Assembly: GCF_033807575.1 (NCBI RefSeq)
Contig: NC_084729.1
Location: 6,076,001 to 6,140,000 of the forward strand
DNA from: Cydia pomonella
Taxonomy: Eukaryota; Arthropoda; Insecta; Lepidoptera; Tortricidae
Direction of reading: 5' to 3'
DNA: 64,000 bases
Made by a program: the position numbers and the translations under genes. Each line of letters begins with the position of its first letter. Position 1 is the stretch's first letter. The notes under the pieces are model-generated. The model searched no databases. It saw only the letters and a list, made by a program, of their open reading frames with translations, and was not told the origin of the DNA. This document shows, piece by piece, positions 24,501-35,600 of the stretch.

Positions 24501-25052
24501 TATTGTAAAAATATATATATATAGGTAAGCATATTTCATTACTTACCTCTTCATCATTATAACACGTTTATTTTTTAGTATTGTATATTGAAAAACCGTT
24601 CTTAATAAGTTGTCTGAATGGAACGGAATAGCTGCCGAAACGCCTGTCAAAGCAGAGGCGTTTTTCTTACTGCAAGATTGTTTTAAGTTTCCAAAAGCAA
24701 CATTCGATATTGTTTTCATACAATTTAAATAAACGATACACAAATAATCGTAAACAACGATACTTGGGTAATAATAGTATAATATTTTATATTTACAATT
24801 TTTTATGTCTTATAGAACATGCATAAAAAAAGTACCTACTTGTTGTTTTTCTTATTTTTTCGCAACTGTATTAAAAAACGTCGTTCGATACACGTGCGAA
24901 AATGTCATTCTTTAGTCAAGTAATAACATACTTTCCGCACTAGCATCGAAATGTACTATTCTATACAACTTAATGTTTCCAAACTTACTTACTAGTGATA
25001 TTATGAAATATTATAACTTACTTAATAAAAAGAACGTATTAGTTCGCGCCAT
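21397..25052 (-). CDS. putative small secreted protein, 101 residues, three exons
   Basis: Inferred from three in-phase pieces: 25022-25052, 21886-22005 and 21397-21551 (306 nt including TGA). The start MARTNTFFLL plus MIVSSICFSLVTSL from exon 2 forms a strong signal peptide. The predicted mature part of about 77 residues has no cysteine, contains NPYHPEDEKLTELLEDSDYF and SEEETTIIDKKLK, and ends in a very basic tail (RLKLKRRKHH). Donors are GTAAGT and GTAAATCG; acceptors are TTTTCAG and CTCCTCAG. Dibasic sites and the tail could suit a processed peptide, but I do not recognise the family. It lies 1 kb upstream of prune on the same strand. Exon 1 is short and is the weakest link. Confidence 0.55.
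21781..21856. repeat. perfect 32-bp inverted repeat (hairpin)
   Basis: GGGCTATAACCGCGAAAATC and on to 21812 is repeated without mismatch in reverse complement at 21825-21856, with a 12-base loop. It lies in the intron between exons 2 and 3 of the secreted-protein gene. Related words (CCCGCAATTGAC, TTGCGGTAGG) occur in the MITE fragments at 252 and 25680. Confidence 0.9.
21886..22005 (-). CDS. secreted-protein gene exon 2
   Basis: Acceptor CTGTTTTCAG and donor GTAAATCG. Encodes IVSSICFSLVTSLKQRHRNP and on to EDEKLTELL. Phase 1 at both ends; joins exon 3 in frame. Confidence 0.65.
22058..22130. repeat. small palindromic MITE
   Basis: ACAGTCGCGTCAAAGATATT and AACATATCTTTGATGTGGACTG are approximate inverted repeats around a short spacer. 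Confidence 0.55.
22145..22335. repeat. dispersed repeat R2, copy
   Basis: TACTACGTCGGTGGCAAACA, TATGTACGCCTGC and CACCGGCAGGAACACAACAC; same family as 12313 and 38010. Confidence 0.8.
22337..22494. mobile_element. near-palindromic MITE family M2, copy 1
   Basis: AGTCAGACCAAGCTAAGTTA at the left and its inverse ending TTGGTCTGACTTCTA at the right; GCCCAGTCTGTGCAAGTGTTA and TAACACTTGCACTCACTGGGC continue the pairing. Copies at 25281-25439 and 37632-37770. Confidence 0.85.
22555..23320. repeat. 354-bp tandem duplication with CGTAGTCGACATC MITEs
   Basis: The block from TTTTCTATTAAAAATGTGAT through CATACATCAGTTTTCCTA occurs at about 22565-22690 and again about 354 bp later. Each copy runs into a MITE whose arms are CGTAGTCGACATCTAGCGTC and the reverse (22677-22855 and about 23029-23310). 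A third MITE copy lies at 52416-52635. Confidence 0.75.
23581..23630 (-). pseudogene. truncated tRNA-Gln(CTG)
   Basis: Minus strand reads GGTTCCATGGTGTAATGGTT and AGCACTCTGGACTCTGAATC and CAGCGATCC, i.e. acceptor 5' strand, D arm and anticodon arm of tRNA-Gln with anticodon CTG. The T arm and 3' acceptor strand are missing, and a T5 run follows. Confidence 0.8.
23640..25020. other. AT-rich intron 1 of the putative secreted-protein gene
   Basis: No transposon ends recognised. A minus-strand frame at 24543-24743 ends at a consensus GTAAGT but in the wrong phase for exon 2, so I do not call it an exon. Confidence 0.4.
25022..25052 (-). CDS. secreted-protein gene exon 1 (candidate)
   Basis: ATG at 25052 in a good context (G at -3, G at +4) encodes MARTNTFFLL and meets a GTAAGTTA donor in phase 1, which completes an ATG codon with exon 2 and extends the hydrophobic core. 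Only 31 nt, so chance cannot be excluded. Confidence 0.45.
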
Positions 25053-25280
25053 AACTAGTCAATTAAAAATATCGTTAAACATTTGATGGATTGGAACGAA
25101 AAACAATAAGAAATAATAATATTTACTTCGGCTGTGGACCAAGGCAATCTTAGTTTTTAATCGATATCGATCGAATGAAATGTTGAAGTGGGGTCATTTG
25201 AAAATCAGATTAATGTTTTCCATAGATATGTATAATGACATTAATGACAGCCAAGATCTGTTTGAGGCAAAAAGGGCGTA

Positions 25281-25439
25281 TAGAGTTAGACCAAGCTAAC
25301 TTGGCAGCGTTTTTGACAGCACAGACTGTGCAAGTGTTGAGGTGATTAATGTAAATAGAACTGCATAGAAGTATGGAGTTTAAAATAACACTTGCCCAGT
25401 CCGTGGTATCAAAATCGCCGCTAACTTAGCTTGATCTAA
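25281..25439. mobile_element. MITE family M2, copy 2
   Basis: TAGAGTTAGACCAAGCTAAC and CTAACTTAGCTTGATCTA form the ends; the middle is paired as in the copy at 22337. Confidence 0.85.
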
Positions 25440-25594
25440 GATATTGATTCACGAATCTGGCAGCTCTCCATCGGTGGAGGCTAGAGTGGTAGGCTAGCAA
25501 AGAGACTTTTTAATAGAGGAAAGTAGAACAAAACTGACGTCAAAGGTATTTATACGCTTTAAAGAAAACCTTAGCCGTTTAAGACTTTCTTGAG

Positions 25595-25770
25595 CAAGGC
25601 TCGGAACCGGTTTATTCTTCATACAAAAAATACCGGTATTATTACGTTCTTTTCGTTCTTTGGTTTATTATTTGCGGGCATTTTTCTCTGTCACTCTGAT
25701 TACGTCTTACTAAGAGTAAAAGAGAAAGATCCCCGCAATTTGCGAATTTCGGTTTTTGCGGTAGGCCCCC
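25595..25770. repeat. hAT MITE family M3 left end joined to another MITE
   Basis: CAAGGCTCGGAACCGGTTTA and ATACCGGTATTATTACGTTC match the left half of the element at 28374; from about 25677 the sequence switches to the family also seen at 252-350. Confidence 0.7.
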
Positions 25771-25956
25771 CGTTCTTGAGACGCAAGCCGCTCAGCGATA
25801 AGGAATGCCCGGCCCGATTGTGTACCTACTTGAGTGGGAGCTATTTAGTTATACCCGCCGATGTCTTTGTTGTACTTAATTAATCTCATTTGTAAATTTG
25901 TATAATTTTTCCTCCAAGTTTATCCTATGTATTACAACAATATGTAATGTAAAATG

Positions 25957-26160
25957 CAGGGATCGGAAACCGGTATTTTTTGTATGGGAACGAAAACGGT
26001 ATTTTTTCGTTCTTTGTTAATTACATCATTTCTAATTAGGCAATCTAATAATACGAAATCGTTATCTGAAAACACAACTGAGTCCTACATTTAGAGTATA
26101 AAATAAACCGAAATACATGGTTATTTCGATGTTTTTGCAAAAAACCGGTTCCGATCCCTG
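25957..26160. mobile_element. hAT MITE family M3, 204 bp, with 8-bp duplication
   Basis: Ends CAGGGATCGGAAACCGG and CCGGTTCCGATCCCTG; GTAAAATG occurs at 25949-25956 and 26161-26168. The 8-bp duplication and CAGGG ends fit hAT. Confidence 0.92.
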
Positions 26161-26269
26161 GTAAAATGTATCCACGAATGGAGTGGCGATACAGAGTAAT
26201 ACAAACCCGATAGGGTTTCACGGCACTTTTCTGTTTAAATCGATCTAAGATCTTTTAAAAAATAAAAAA

Positions 26270-26530
26270 AAATATAATATTATATATGACATTATTACAC
26301 AAATTGACTAAGTCCCACAGTAAGCTCAATAAGGCTTGTGTTGAGGTTACTTAGAGAACGATATATTATAATATATAAATATTTAGAAATACTTAAATAC
26401 ATAGAAAACACCCATGACTCAGGAACAAATATCCATGCTCATCACACGAATAAATGCCCTTACCAGGATTTGAACCCGGGACCATCGGCTTCATAGGCAG
26501 GGTCACTATCCACGAGGCCAGATCGGTCGT
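26270..26530 (-). repeat. SINE-1 copy, minus strand
   Basis: Reverse of the SINE-1 head (GATTTGAACCCGGGACCATC) and body. The next 130 bp (26531-26662) are shared with 30043-30172 next to another SINE-1 copy. Confidence 0.88.
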
Positions 26531-26658
26531 CGAATATATATATACAAAGAACTCCTTCTGTTTATTTCAATGTAAGATCTTTTATAGAATAAATTTCTCG
26601 ACATTTTCGACTCACGGCTGGCAGTATTCAGGAGGCAGGTTTGTTAGGGTTCTCGGTC

Positions 26659-26955
26659 ATCATACAGTGCCCCTAGTGTAAATTTAGTCGATAGCGAAAC
26701 GTGACGTACGCGTTTGCGTTAAGTCTCATTTTGTATGTACACCTGAAAAGGTAAAGTTTCGGTGTGACTAAATATTCAATTGTATATTCGACCTACAATG
26801 TAACCTGATTCTTACATACAATAAAAAACTTTGAAACTTTGAAACAGCGCGCCAAGCGGGACGTTTTGGAAAGTCAAAAATCTCATACAAAATGACACTT
26901 AACGCAAACGCGTACGTAACGTTTCGCTGTCGAAAATATTTACACTAGGGGTACT
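26659..26955. mobile_element. MITE family M4 with LINE tail inserted
   Basis: Long inverted arms: CCCCTAGTGTAAATTTAGTC with GTTTGCGTTAAGTCTCATTT, and the reverse ending TTTACACTAGGGGTACT. An intact copy is at 34757-34945. The extra ~110 bp ending AATAAAAAACTTTGAAACTT looks like a LINE 3' end inserted in the middle. Confidence 0.8.
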
Positions 26956-26999
26956 GGACAACAGTGACATAATACAATGCTGCACAATAATACTTTACA

Positions 27000-27690
27000 G
27001 TAATACTTATTAAGCAATTTGTCAAGTTAATAGTAGTTTATGTGACTGCTACATAATAAAAGGCATTAAAATACACGAGTGTGGGTTTAAGAAACGAACG
27101 AAGTGAGTTACCAGTGGTGGTTGTAAGAACAAATTTGAATGCTGTCTGTTTAGTGGGCCTTTTAATTAATAATAATAAAAAACAACGAACGCCTACGGTT
27201 TTCCTAACATCATTTAAAACACCGTCTTTTTAGTTTCTAAACAGTTTATTGGCTGAAATGAGAGTCAGTAGACCAGCAATATGTAAACGTGGATTCTTTT
27301 TCTCAAAACACATGGTTAACGCTAAACGTCCACAGGCATCCATTCGTTCTTGAATGGAGATTTGCGATAATTACGAAAAATACAATATTTGCATATATTT
27401 GTAAATGTATTTGTCAGCATTAAAAGTAGCGGATCAAAAACTTTAAGCAGTATTTTGTAACAGCTTAAAAACGTGATGGTTCTATTTGTAGAAAAATTAA
27501 GACTGTAAAATATATAAGTACTTTTGAACGTGAATTTTAGGGATTTATCTATATTTGATAAAGTTGTCAGGGATATCAGATACTTTTGGCGCGTTGTTTC
27601 ATTCGCTACTATTGATGCTGACTTAGGTCCAACATATTTAAAATAAGTACACCATTTTTTTTCAAATGAACATTTATTACCTTAAAAATA
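27000..27690. other. intergenic, nothing recognised
   Basis: AT-rich sequence without coding features or clear repeat ends. Confidence 0.4.
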
Positions 27691-27691
27691 A

Positions 27692-28006
27692 ACACCGTGT
27701 TTTTATGAATTCCGTTAACTTCGGCGCATGAGTAAGTACGTTTAAGGAAACTAAATGGCATGAGTAATAAAAAAAATGTTTTTTTCTTTTTTTAATTTTT
27801 TTTTATAAAAGTAATTAAATGTTGCAGATAGCGTTGTTGTAACACGGGCATGACATTTAACTCTACCAAACAATTGAAAACTATGACATATCAATGACAT
27901 TTCAAACATCGATTTATTTACAATACCGGTGTCTTTGAGAAAGTTACTTAATTTAAGCTCAGGAATGCACCCTTGAAATTAACGGAAATAAAAAAAAACA
28001 CGGTGT
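27692..28006. mobile_element. MITE with ACACCGTG ends
   Basis: ACACCGTGTTTTTATGAATTCCGTTAA and TTAACGGAAATAAAAAAAAACACGGTGT are imperfect inverted repeats around 250 bp. Confidence 0.65.
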
Positions 28007-28327
28007 ATAATGGCATGTACTCGCTTTTTCACGTCGCGCGCGCATCCCGAAAATGAGGCGGGGAGGGATTCAGCGTTAAATTAAAAGTATACTTACCTAA
28101 TTAATAGAGTTAGAGTACCAAGAGATAAGATGTTTTATTGGAAATATTTTTTAATATAAGGGAGGTAGCCATACAAGAAATCTATAAATACTAACACTAG
28201 GTTATAGACCTTGATTATAAATTTGTCACTAAATACTAACCAAGCTATGGAAATTCTAAATTAAATTGAAATTGAAATGATTTTTTTGCAATTCGACATG
28301 AGGTTTAAGCGGGTATTTTAGGGATGT

Positions 28328-28640
28328 CAAGTGTCGGCAACGCTTAAGTGGCTCCTCCGATGTTGCTTATGTCCAAGGCTCGGAACCGGTTTTTTCTTCA
28401 TACAAAAAATACCGGTATTATTACGTTCTTTTTCGTTCTTTGGTTAATTTTTTCATTTTTACTGAGACTATCTAATAATGCGAAGTTGTTACCTAAATAC
28501 ATCATCCAGTGCTACGTAAAGAGTATAAAATAATAAAAAATATTGGGCTATTTCGGGATTTAAAAATAAACCGGTTCCGAGCCCTGCTTATGTCCATAGG
28601 CGACGGTGACCGCTTTCCATCAGGCGGCTCGCTGCTCATT
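28328..28640. repeat. dispersed repeat R2 copy split by a hAT MITE
   Basis: GGCAACGCTTAAGTGGCTCC before, and ATAGGCGACGGTGACCGCTT after, the element at 28374-28586; removing the MITE and one CTTATGTC copy rejoins the repeat. Confidence 0.8.
28374..28586. mobile_element. hAT MITE family M3, 213 bp, with 8-bp duplication
   Basis: Ends CAAGGCTCGGAACCGG and CCGGTTCCGAGCCCTG; CTTATGTC at 28366-28373 and 28587-28594. Same family as 25957. Confidence 0.93.
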
Positions 28641-28649
28641 CGCTATCAC

Positions 28650-29510
28650 CTAAAAAATCAGTGGCACTCCGGGAGTGCCGACAGAAGTGGAAACAAATCA
28701 GAAAAGCCACTGCCCATCAGAGCGGCGACCTCATTCTTTTTCTTTTCTCTGTATCGCTTACATTTTTCTCTGTTTTTTCGATTTCTTTCTTCTTCTACTT
28801 TGCCATCATCAGATGAGTCATTAATGTCTTTTTCTTTTTCGTTCTTCATGAGAATCATCCGTATTTTTTCCATCATTGAGTGAAACCTAAAACTAAAAGT
28901 ATAGATTATTTGACAGTTGTATTTTTGGAAGTTTTTTCATTTTACTATAATAAGCGAATTCAATGGTTTTTTCACATCTCAAAAAAATTCTAACGCGCCT
29001 GAAGAAGTTTCCACTTCAAATATATTTTTTGTATACCTACCTAGTACACAAAATTACAAACATCAATCTTGGAATAGTTAAAAAGAAACCTCATAGTAAC
29101 AAATTGTAAAAACTGTCCAAGCGTGAGTGGAACCTGAGGAAAAAAAAATGACAGTACAGCTAGATGCAATCGACAAATCCTTCCACTGTACGTTCATCTT
29201 TATAGAGCACTAGGATTTCGTGTTTTATAGTTTGGACATTGCTTCCTATACTCAAATTCAAGCTAGAAATTGCTGCAATAGCACATAACTAGAAAAATCG
29301 TTCAAATCATAAATTTACATAAGACTTTTTAATTTATTTGACATTTACCAGACGGACCAGATAAAAAAAACGATTCGCCTCGACTCTTTCAAGTTCTAAA
29401 AAATGTGCATAAAGAAAAATTACAATAGAATTATATTATAGGGTGGTAATTTATGGAATATAAAATATAAGCTCTTAAAATCAATTCTTGGTCCTAATTT
29501 TAATTTTAAA
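28650..29510. other. region upstream of the fucosyltransferase gene
   Basis: No transposon ends recognised. A minus-strand frame at 28658-28876 is Lys/Glu/Arg-rich (RNRKNREKCKRYREKKK) and is probably part of a repeat, not a gene. The promoter of the fucosyltransferase should lie here; no clear core motif seen. Confidence 0.4.
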
Positions 29511-29681
29511 ATGAAGGTTCGCAAGTGTTTTTCAAGTATTATTAAGTATTTTTCAATTTTTATGTTATGCTCTGCTCTTTCGTATTTGAATCGATTGTTT
29601 GTGGATGTAGGGATGCTAATAACCCCTGAAAGTATGAGGCAACACCAGAAAAGTGTTGAAAAGTACTACGAGAGTCGAAAG
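29511..29681 (+). CDS. fucosyltransferase exon 1 (start, membrane anchor)
   Basis: ATG at 29511 preceded by AAA. MKVRKCFSSIIKYFSIFMLC begins a basic stretch followed by a hydrophobic anchor. Donor GTAAGT at 29682, phase 0. Confidence 0.88.
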
Positions 29682-32600
29682 GTAAGTCTATATTAGTTAC
29701 TAAGCGTGGTTATTAGATTTGCAATTCATTGAAAATCGGTTGCCAAAACTGTCTACCGGTGCCCATCCTAAATTTGCCTTTTTTTTATAGGACATTATTA
29801 CACAAATTGAGTAAGTCCCACAGTAAGCTCAATAAGGCTTGTGTTGAGGGTACTTAGACAACGATATATTTAATATATAAATATTTATAAATACTTAAAT
29901 ACATAGAAAACACCCATGACTCAGGAACAAATATCCATGCTCATCAAGTCATCACACGAATAAATGCCCTTACCAGGATTTGAACCCGGGACCATCGGCT
30001 TCGTAGGCAGGGTCACTATCCACGAGGCCAGATCGGTCGTCGAATATATATATAGGTACAAAGAACTCCTTCTGTTTATTTCAATGTAAGATCTTTTATA
30101 GAATAAATTTCTCGACATTTTCGCCTTACGGCTGGCAGTATTCAGGAGGCAGGTTAGGGTTCTCGGCCATCCTCCTCCATCTCGGCTACCCACTAGGCCA
30201 AACCTTTGGTGCCCAATTTCGCCTAAGAATCAACTCAAAATTTTCATCTAATTACTCAGGTCTAATTACTTTGCCAGCTCTTGTGAATTTGAAGAATAAA
30301 GAGTCCTTATGATCCTGTTTGGTAAATATTAATGTTCTTTATACCTACAGGACTGGATGACATCTAATCTAGGAGCATACATGTTTAAATATTCGAACGC
30401 ACATCCGCCATCTTATGAAGTCGTAAACCACCCGGAACGCGGATATTTTACCGTTTTGATCTGGAAACAATGGCCGTCACTCAAGGAACGACATGTGGGG
30501 GGTTTTGGTAAACACAGGTAAGTTAAGCGCCAATTACATCCACACTTCCCGATTTGTCGGGACTGATTTCGGGCCTGATAATCGTTGTCGTTTTGCGGAA
30601 TATCAGCCAATCATTAACAATATTTGAAATGTAAAATACTTTGTCTCTAATTGCCAAAAATGTTCAGTGTTTGATATTTTTGCGTATGAAACATTTTTTT
30701 TACAGTCGAGTTCATAAATATGTATACATTTTATCACTTTATTGCAATGGCTTAAGGTGAAGAAATGTTTACATATTTATGAATTCGACTGTAATACATT
30801 TCAAATATTGTAAACGATGTGCTGATATTTAGTGAAACGGAAAAATATTCTTTCTCGGGCTCAATATCAAGTCTGATATCTGGCCTGATAAAGTGTGGAT
30901 GTAATTGGCACTTTACAGTAGTTAAAGGTATATCTGGGGGTAGTGCCTCCGCCAAGACGAGCAAAGCCAAGCGAAAGGCAATACTCACCTTTTCTCGAAG
31001 CGCTTCGTCGTTTTTTTAAACCCTTCCTCATAACTTGGGTTTGGATTATACCAGATAAACAAAATTCTCGGGATATAATGTCAATAGTGGACTTATTAAA
31101 TATAAAAAGTTTCAGTTGCACAGCTCTTATACTTTAGGTTTTATTGATATCTAAAAACCTCCAATTTCGTTACTGATTCACTCACTCACTCACTGATGAT
31201 CATCAAAACTCTTAGAGTACTTCCTGAAGTCCTAGAAAGCTGATATTTGGTATGTAAGCTAGTATTACACAAACAACAAAAAAAAAAAATCTACAACATG
31301 AAACTTTTACCCCCCAACCCCTTAAACTAGGACCCCAATCTGTAGCATCACTCAAGGAGAAGCTTAAAAAATTGTGGCTTTCCGATACTTTGGTAACGAC
31401 TTCCTAGTTCTATTGAGTATTTCTACTTTTTTAGTTTCCTTTACTTTTCTGGTTCGAATTCATATCTATTTATATTATATATTGAATATTTATTTATTTT
31501 TATTTATATATCTATGTATGCATTATTTTATGGTTATTTTTCTATCTATGTATATTTGTATCAATGTGTATTCAAAACGTGCATTTCATTAATTTCAGTG
31601 ATTGTACACTTTTCTTTGTGTTTGTCATTCATTCACCGTTACTTCTGTTTTACTCATTTCCTCAAAGGTTAACTGGAAGAGATCCCATACAGGGATAAGT
31701 CCGCCTTTGTTGTATTTAATTTACTCTGTAACTGTGTTTTTCGTGTTTTTATTTCTATGTAAAATAAAGTATATACATACATACATACTAGGGGATGAAA
31801 GTTTGTATGAGACTACCGCAAATTTTGATGCTAGAGGTCTGAAAATTGGTACAGGGTCTCCTTGTTATATAATAAAATACATTTTCAGGATTTTCAGTAA
31901 ATCATCCCTCGTTATTTAAATTAGGGGATGGAAGTTCAAACTTCCATCTGTATTCAAATACGGATACAAACCTATAGATACAAACTTAATGTCATGCTAG
32001 ATAAAATAATAGATACTGAGATGCAAAGATAGAGAGTGCGGGCTATGAAAAAGGCACCTCTGTTGTGCAAATACCTACACCCCAAAAAAGAAAGACAAAC
32101 TGAACAAACTAAAAAATGTAGTTGTGTAAGCAACTTACAAAAAGAAGTGAAATCCCACCAAAAACGAGAATACCTATATGTCACCTGTCTCAGTTTATAA
32201 TTATTTAGCAATTTAAACTCCATCTTCTTTGGTTTCATTCCAGCGTCCACCCGCTGTTCGGCTGCAGCGTCACAAATTGCAAGTTTTTCGAAGACGATGA
32301 CACTTTGCTTTCTTCCACGGACGCCGTTGTTGTGCATCTACATAAAGGTCTGTAGAATATGTAATAGGGTTGTTTCCATCTACAAATCTTAGGGCAGAAT
32401 TGTATCCCAATAAATTCTTTTGGATTATAAGAACATGTTAAACTACTTGTAGGGGACCTGTAATGACCATATTTTTGTAAATATTGAATTTAAAATATCT
32501 TTTGGCACACGTCACGTGACCAAACTCGAAACGTCTTTGAAGATTCTGATGACGTCACAACTCTCGGATTGACACTGTTGACAGTTAGGCGATAAACAAG

Positions 32601-35600
32601 AAATGACAAATGTCAGTTGACAGCTCGTACCTTCTACGTGTGTATGTAGTTATGTGTCAAACCGTAAACTGTGACGTCACACAATTTTCAAAGAGCGTTT
32701 TGGGCGCGAAAGCATCCGTCAAAATATATCTTGTTAATTTAATATTTTAAAGCGGTTTTTAGTATAAAAGTTGAATTTTAGGGCAACTTTTAGTTAATAT
32801 AGAACGTAATACAAGCGTTTCAAAAAATTGGAAACAACCCTATTTTTCACCTCACCAACTGGTAAATGCCCTCTTGATTGTTAAATAACTAATGAGAAAG
32901 TTGCATTTTATCCACATGTGGGCAAAGTAATCAGATGCATATTTTGAGTTATTTCCTTATGTTAGCTGGTGAAATTGACTTTTAAATGATGATTTTAAAT
33001 GATTCATTTTTAGGGTACCGTAGCCAAATGGCAAAAAACGGAACCCTTATAGATTCGTCATGTCCGTCTGTCTGTCCGTTTATGTCACAACCACTTTTTT
33101 CCGAAACTGTTCAAACTTGGTAAGTAGATGTATTCTATGAACCGCATTCAGATTTTTTACACAAAAATAGAAAAAAAAAACATTAAATTTTGGGGGTTCC
33201 CCATACTTAGAACTGAAACTCAAAAATCTTTTTTCATCAAACCCATACGTGTGGGATATCTATGGATAGGTCTTTAAAAATGATATTGAGGTTTCTAATA
33301 TCATTTTTTTCAAAACTGAATAGTTTACGCGAGAGACACTTCCAAAGTGGTAAAATGTGTCTCCCCCCCCCCCTGTAACTTCTAAAATAACAGAATGAAA
33401 TATCTAAAAAAATATATGATATACATTACCATGCAAACTTCCACCGAAAATTGGTTTGAACGAGATCTAGTAAGTAGTTTTTTTTTATACGTCATAAATG
33501 GTACGGACACCTTCATGGGTGAGTCCGACTCGCACTTGGCCGCTTTTTTTTATTGCATTCATATGGATTTGATTTGGTTTGATTTTTCTGGTATTTCATT
33601 GTTAGTATTTTCCCATATTTTCCTCACGTTGGTGGTGGTTGGTGTGGTGGTTTTGTGTTTCATTCGGAGGCAAAGTTTAAATAGCAATTTTTATGCTGCA
33701 TCGGTGCCTGATGGTGAGCAGTCACCGTAGTCTATGGACGTCTCAAACTCCATAGGTATTACATGCGCGCTGCCGACGCTAACTCCCTCGTTGAGCTCTG
33801 GCAACTTTACTCACCAGCAAGAACACTATAAATATGAGTAGTAACTATCTCGGGACTGACATCGGGCGAAAACGAGTGTAAATGTAGGTAATCGGATCTT
33901 AATCAATGGGCCCCTTAATAGTAGGTACCTAAGTTATTTATCACCGACTTTCGAACTACATAATGTGAAATTTTGGTAAAAATTATGGTGTACCTTACCA
34001 AGACGTTGCCAAGCTTAACGCATTCACTGCCAACGTTTTCGTAGCGCTACACGCGTAGCCGATTCTAGCGTTTTCCCGCTTTCTAGAGGAAAGCGACTAC
34101 GAACAGAGCGCCCGCCGAGCGGGTGCCCGGCACTCAATGTGTTAGCTTAGCTGTTTTTAGGGTTCCGTAGCCAAATGGCAAAAAACGGAACCCTTATAGA
34201 TTCGTCATGTCCGTCTGTCTGTCCGATTCTGTCACAGCCACTTTTTTCCGAAACTATAAGAGCTATACTGTTCAAACTTAGTAAGTGGATGTATTCTATG
34301 AACCGCATTAAGATGTACACATAAAAATAGAAAAAAAACAATAAATTTTGGGGGTTCCCCATACTTAGAACTGAAACTCAAAAAATCTTTTTTCATCAAA
34401 CCCATACGTGTGTGGTATCTATGGATGGGTCTTCAAAAATGATATTTAGGTTCCTAATATCATTTTTTTCTAAACTGAATAGTTTGCGCGAGAGACACTT
34501 CCAAAGTGGTAAAATGTTGAACAAGATCTAGCAAGTAGATTTTTTTTAATACGTCTCAAATGGTACGGAACCCTTCATGCGCGAGTCCGACTTGCACTTG
34601 GCCGCTTTTTTGTTGTGTGCTCAATGTGTTGTGTTGTGTTTATGTGTGTCGGTGGCAGATCTTAAAAAATCAGGCCGATCGTAAACTTCCTGTGTAATGT
34701 TTTGACGGTAGACACATTAAACTAATAGAAAAGATAGGTTCGTTAGGTTGCATCAGAACCCCTAGTGTAAATTTATTCAATATCGAAACGTGACGTACGC
34801 GTTTGCGTTTAGTCTCATTTTGTATAGGATTTAGAAACAGCGCGTCAAGCGGGACGTTTTGGAAACTCAAAATTCCATAGAAAATGAGACAATGCAAACG
34901 CGGACGTTACGTTTCGATATCGAATAAATTTACACTAGGGGTACAGATGCCCGAAGGGCAAATACTAGAAATAGGAGCGCGTAGCGGTGCTCCGTCGATT
35001 AAAGGAACTAGACAATAATTTTCACGGTTCATGATATTTCTTTTTGCTAAAAAACGAAGTGCCTATAACAAGTCGTATGGTTCCAGTTACTCGAATTAAA
35101 GGTTTTCCATTCATTCAATAATGTACATGTTGATTAAAAATATGTATATATTTTTAATCAAATTTCTATGAAGAAAAGTAGCTCCGTATGTAATTGCATG
35201 ATTTCTATAGTAATCTAAATTGTATTTTATTTTTCTTATTTAATGCATGTTAATTATAAGATGTAATGTTTTGAAAAGATGTGTCCCGCCGATATTCTTG
35301 CCGGTCCATACTGGGATACCCTCCTGCAATTAAAGGGGGATTTAAATCTTCTCCGATTAGAGCCGGTGTAGCTTTATTTGACGTTCATAAGCGCATTGTA
35401 ACATGCCTACTTGAGTAATAAACTATCTTTCTCTTATCAATATTATTTTTGCAGGCGAATTACCGGATTCCACGAAACGCAGGCCGTACCAACGCTGGAT
35501 ATTTTGGACGGACGAATCTCCGGTTAACATATACGCTGGCGTCCCACTACGGAATAAACCCAGTTATTCGCGATTGGCTAATATGTTTAATTGGTCAATG

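Noticed and set aside
24543..24743. Minus-strand 66-codon frame ending at a GTAAGT donor
   Set aside because: It exits in phase 2 while exon 2 of the nearby gene needs phase 1, and no good acceptor precedes it.
28658..28876. Lys/Arg/Glu-rich 72-codon frame
   Set aside because: Low complexity next to an R2 repeat; no conserved domain or splice support.
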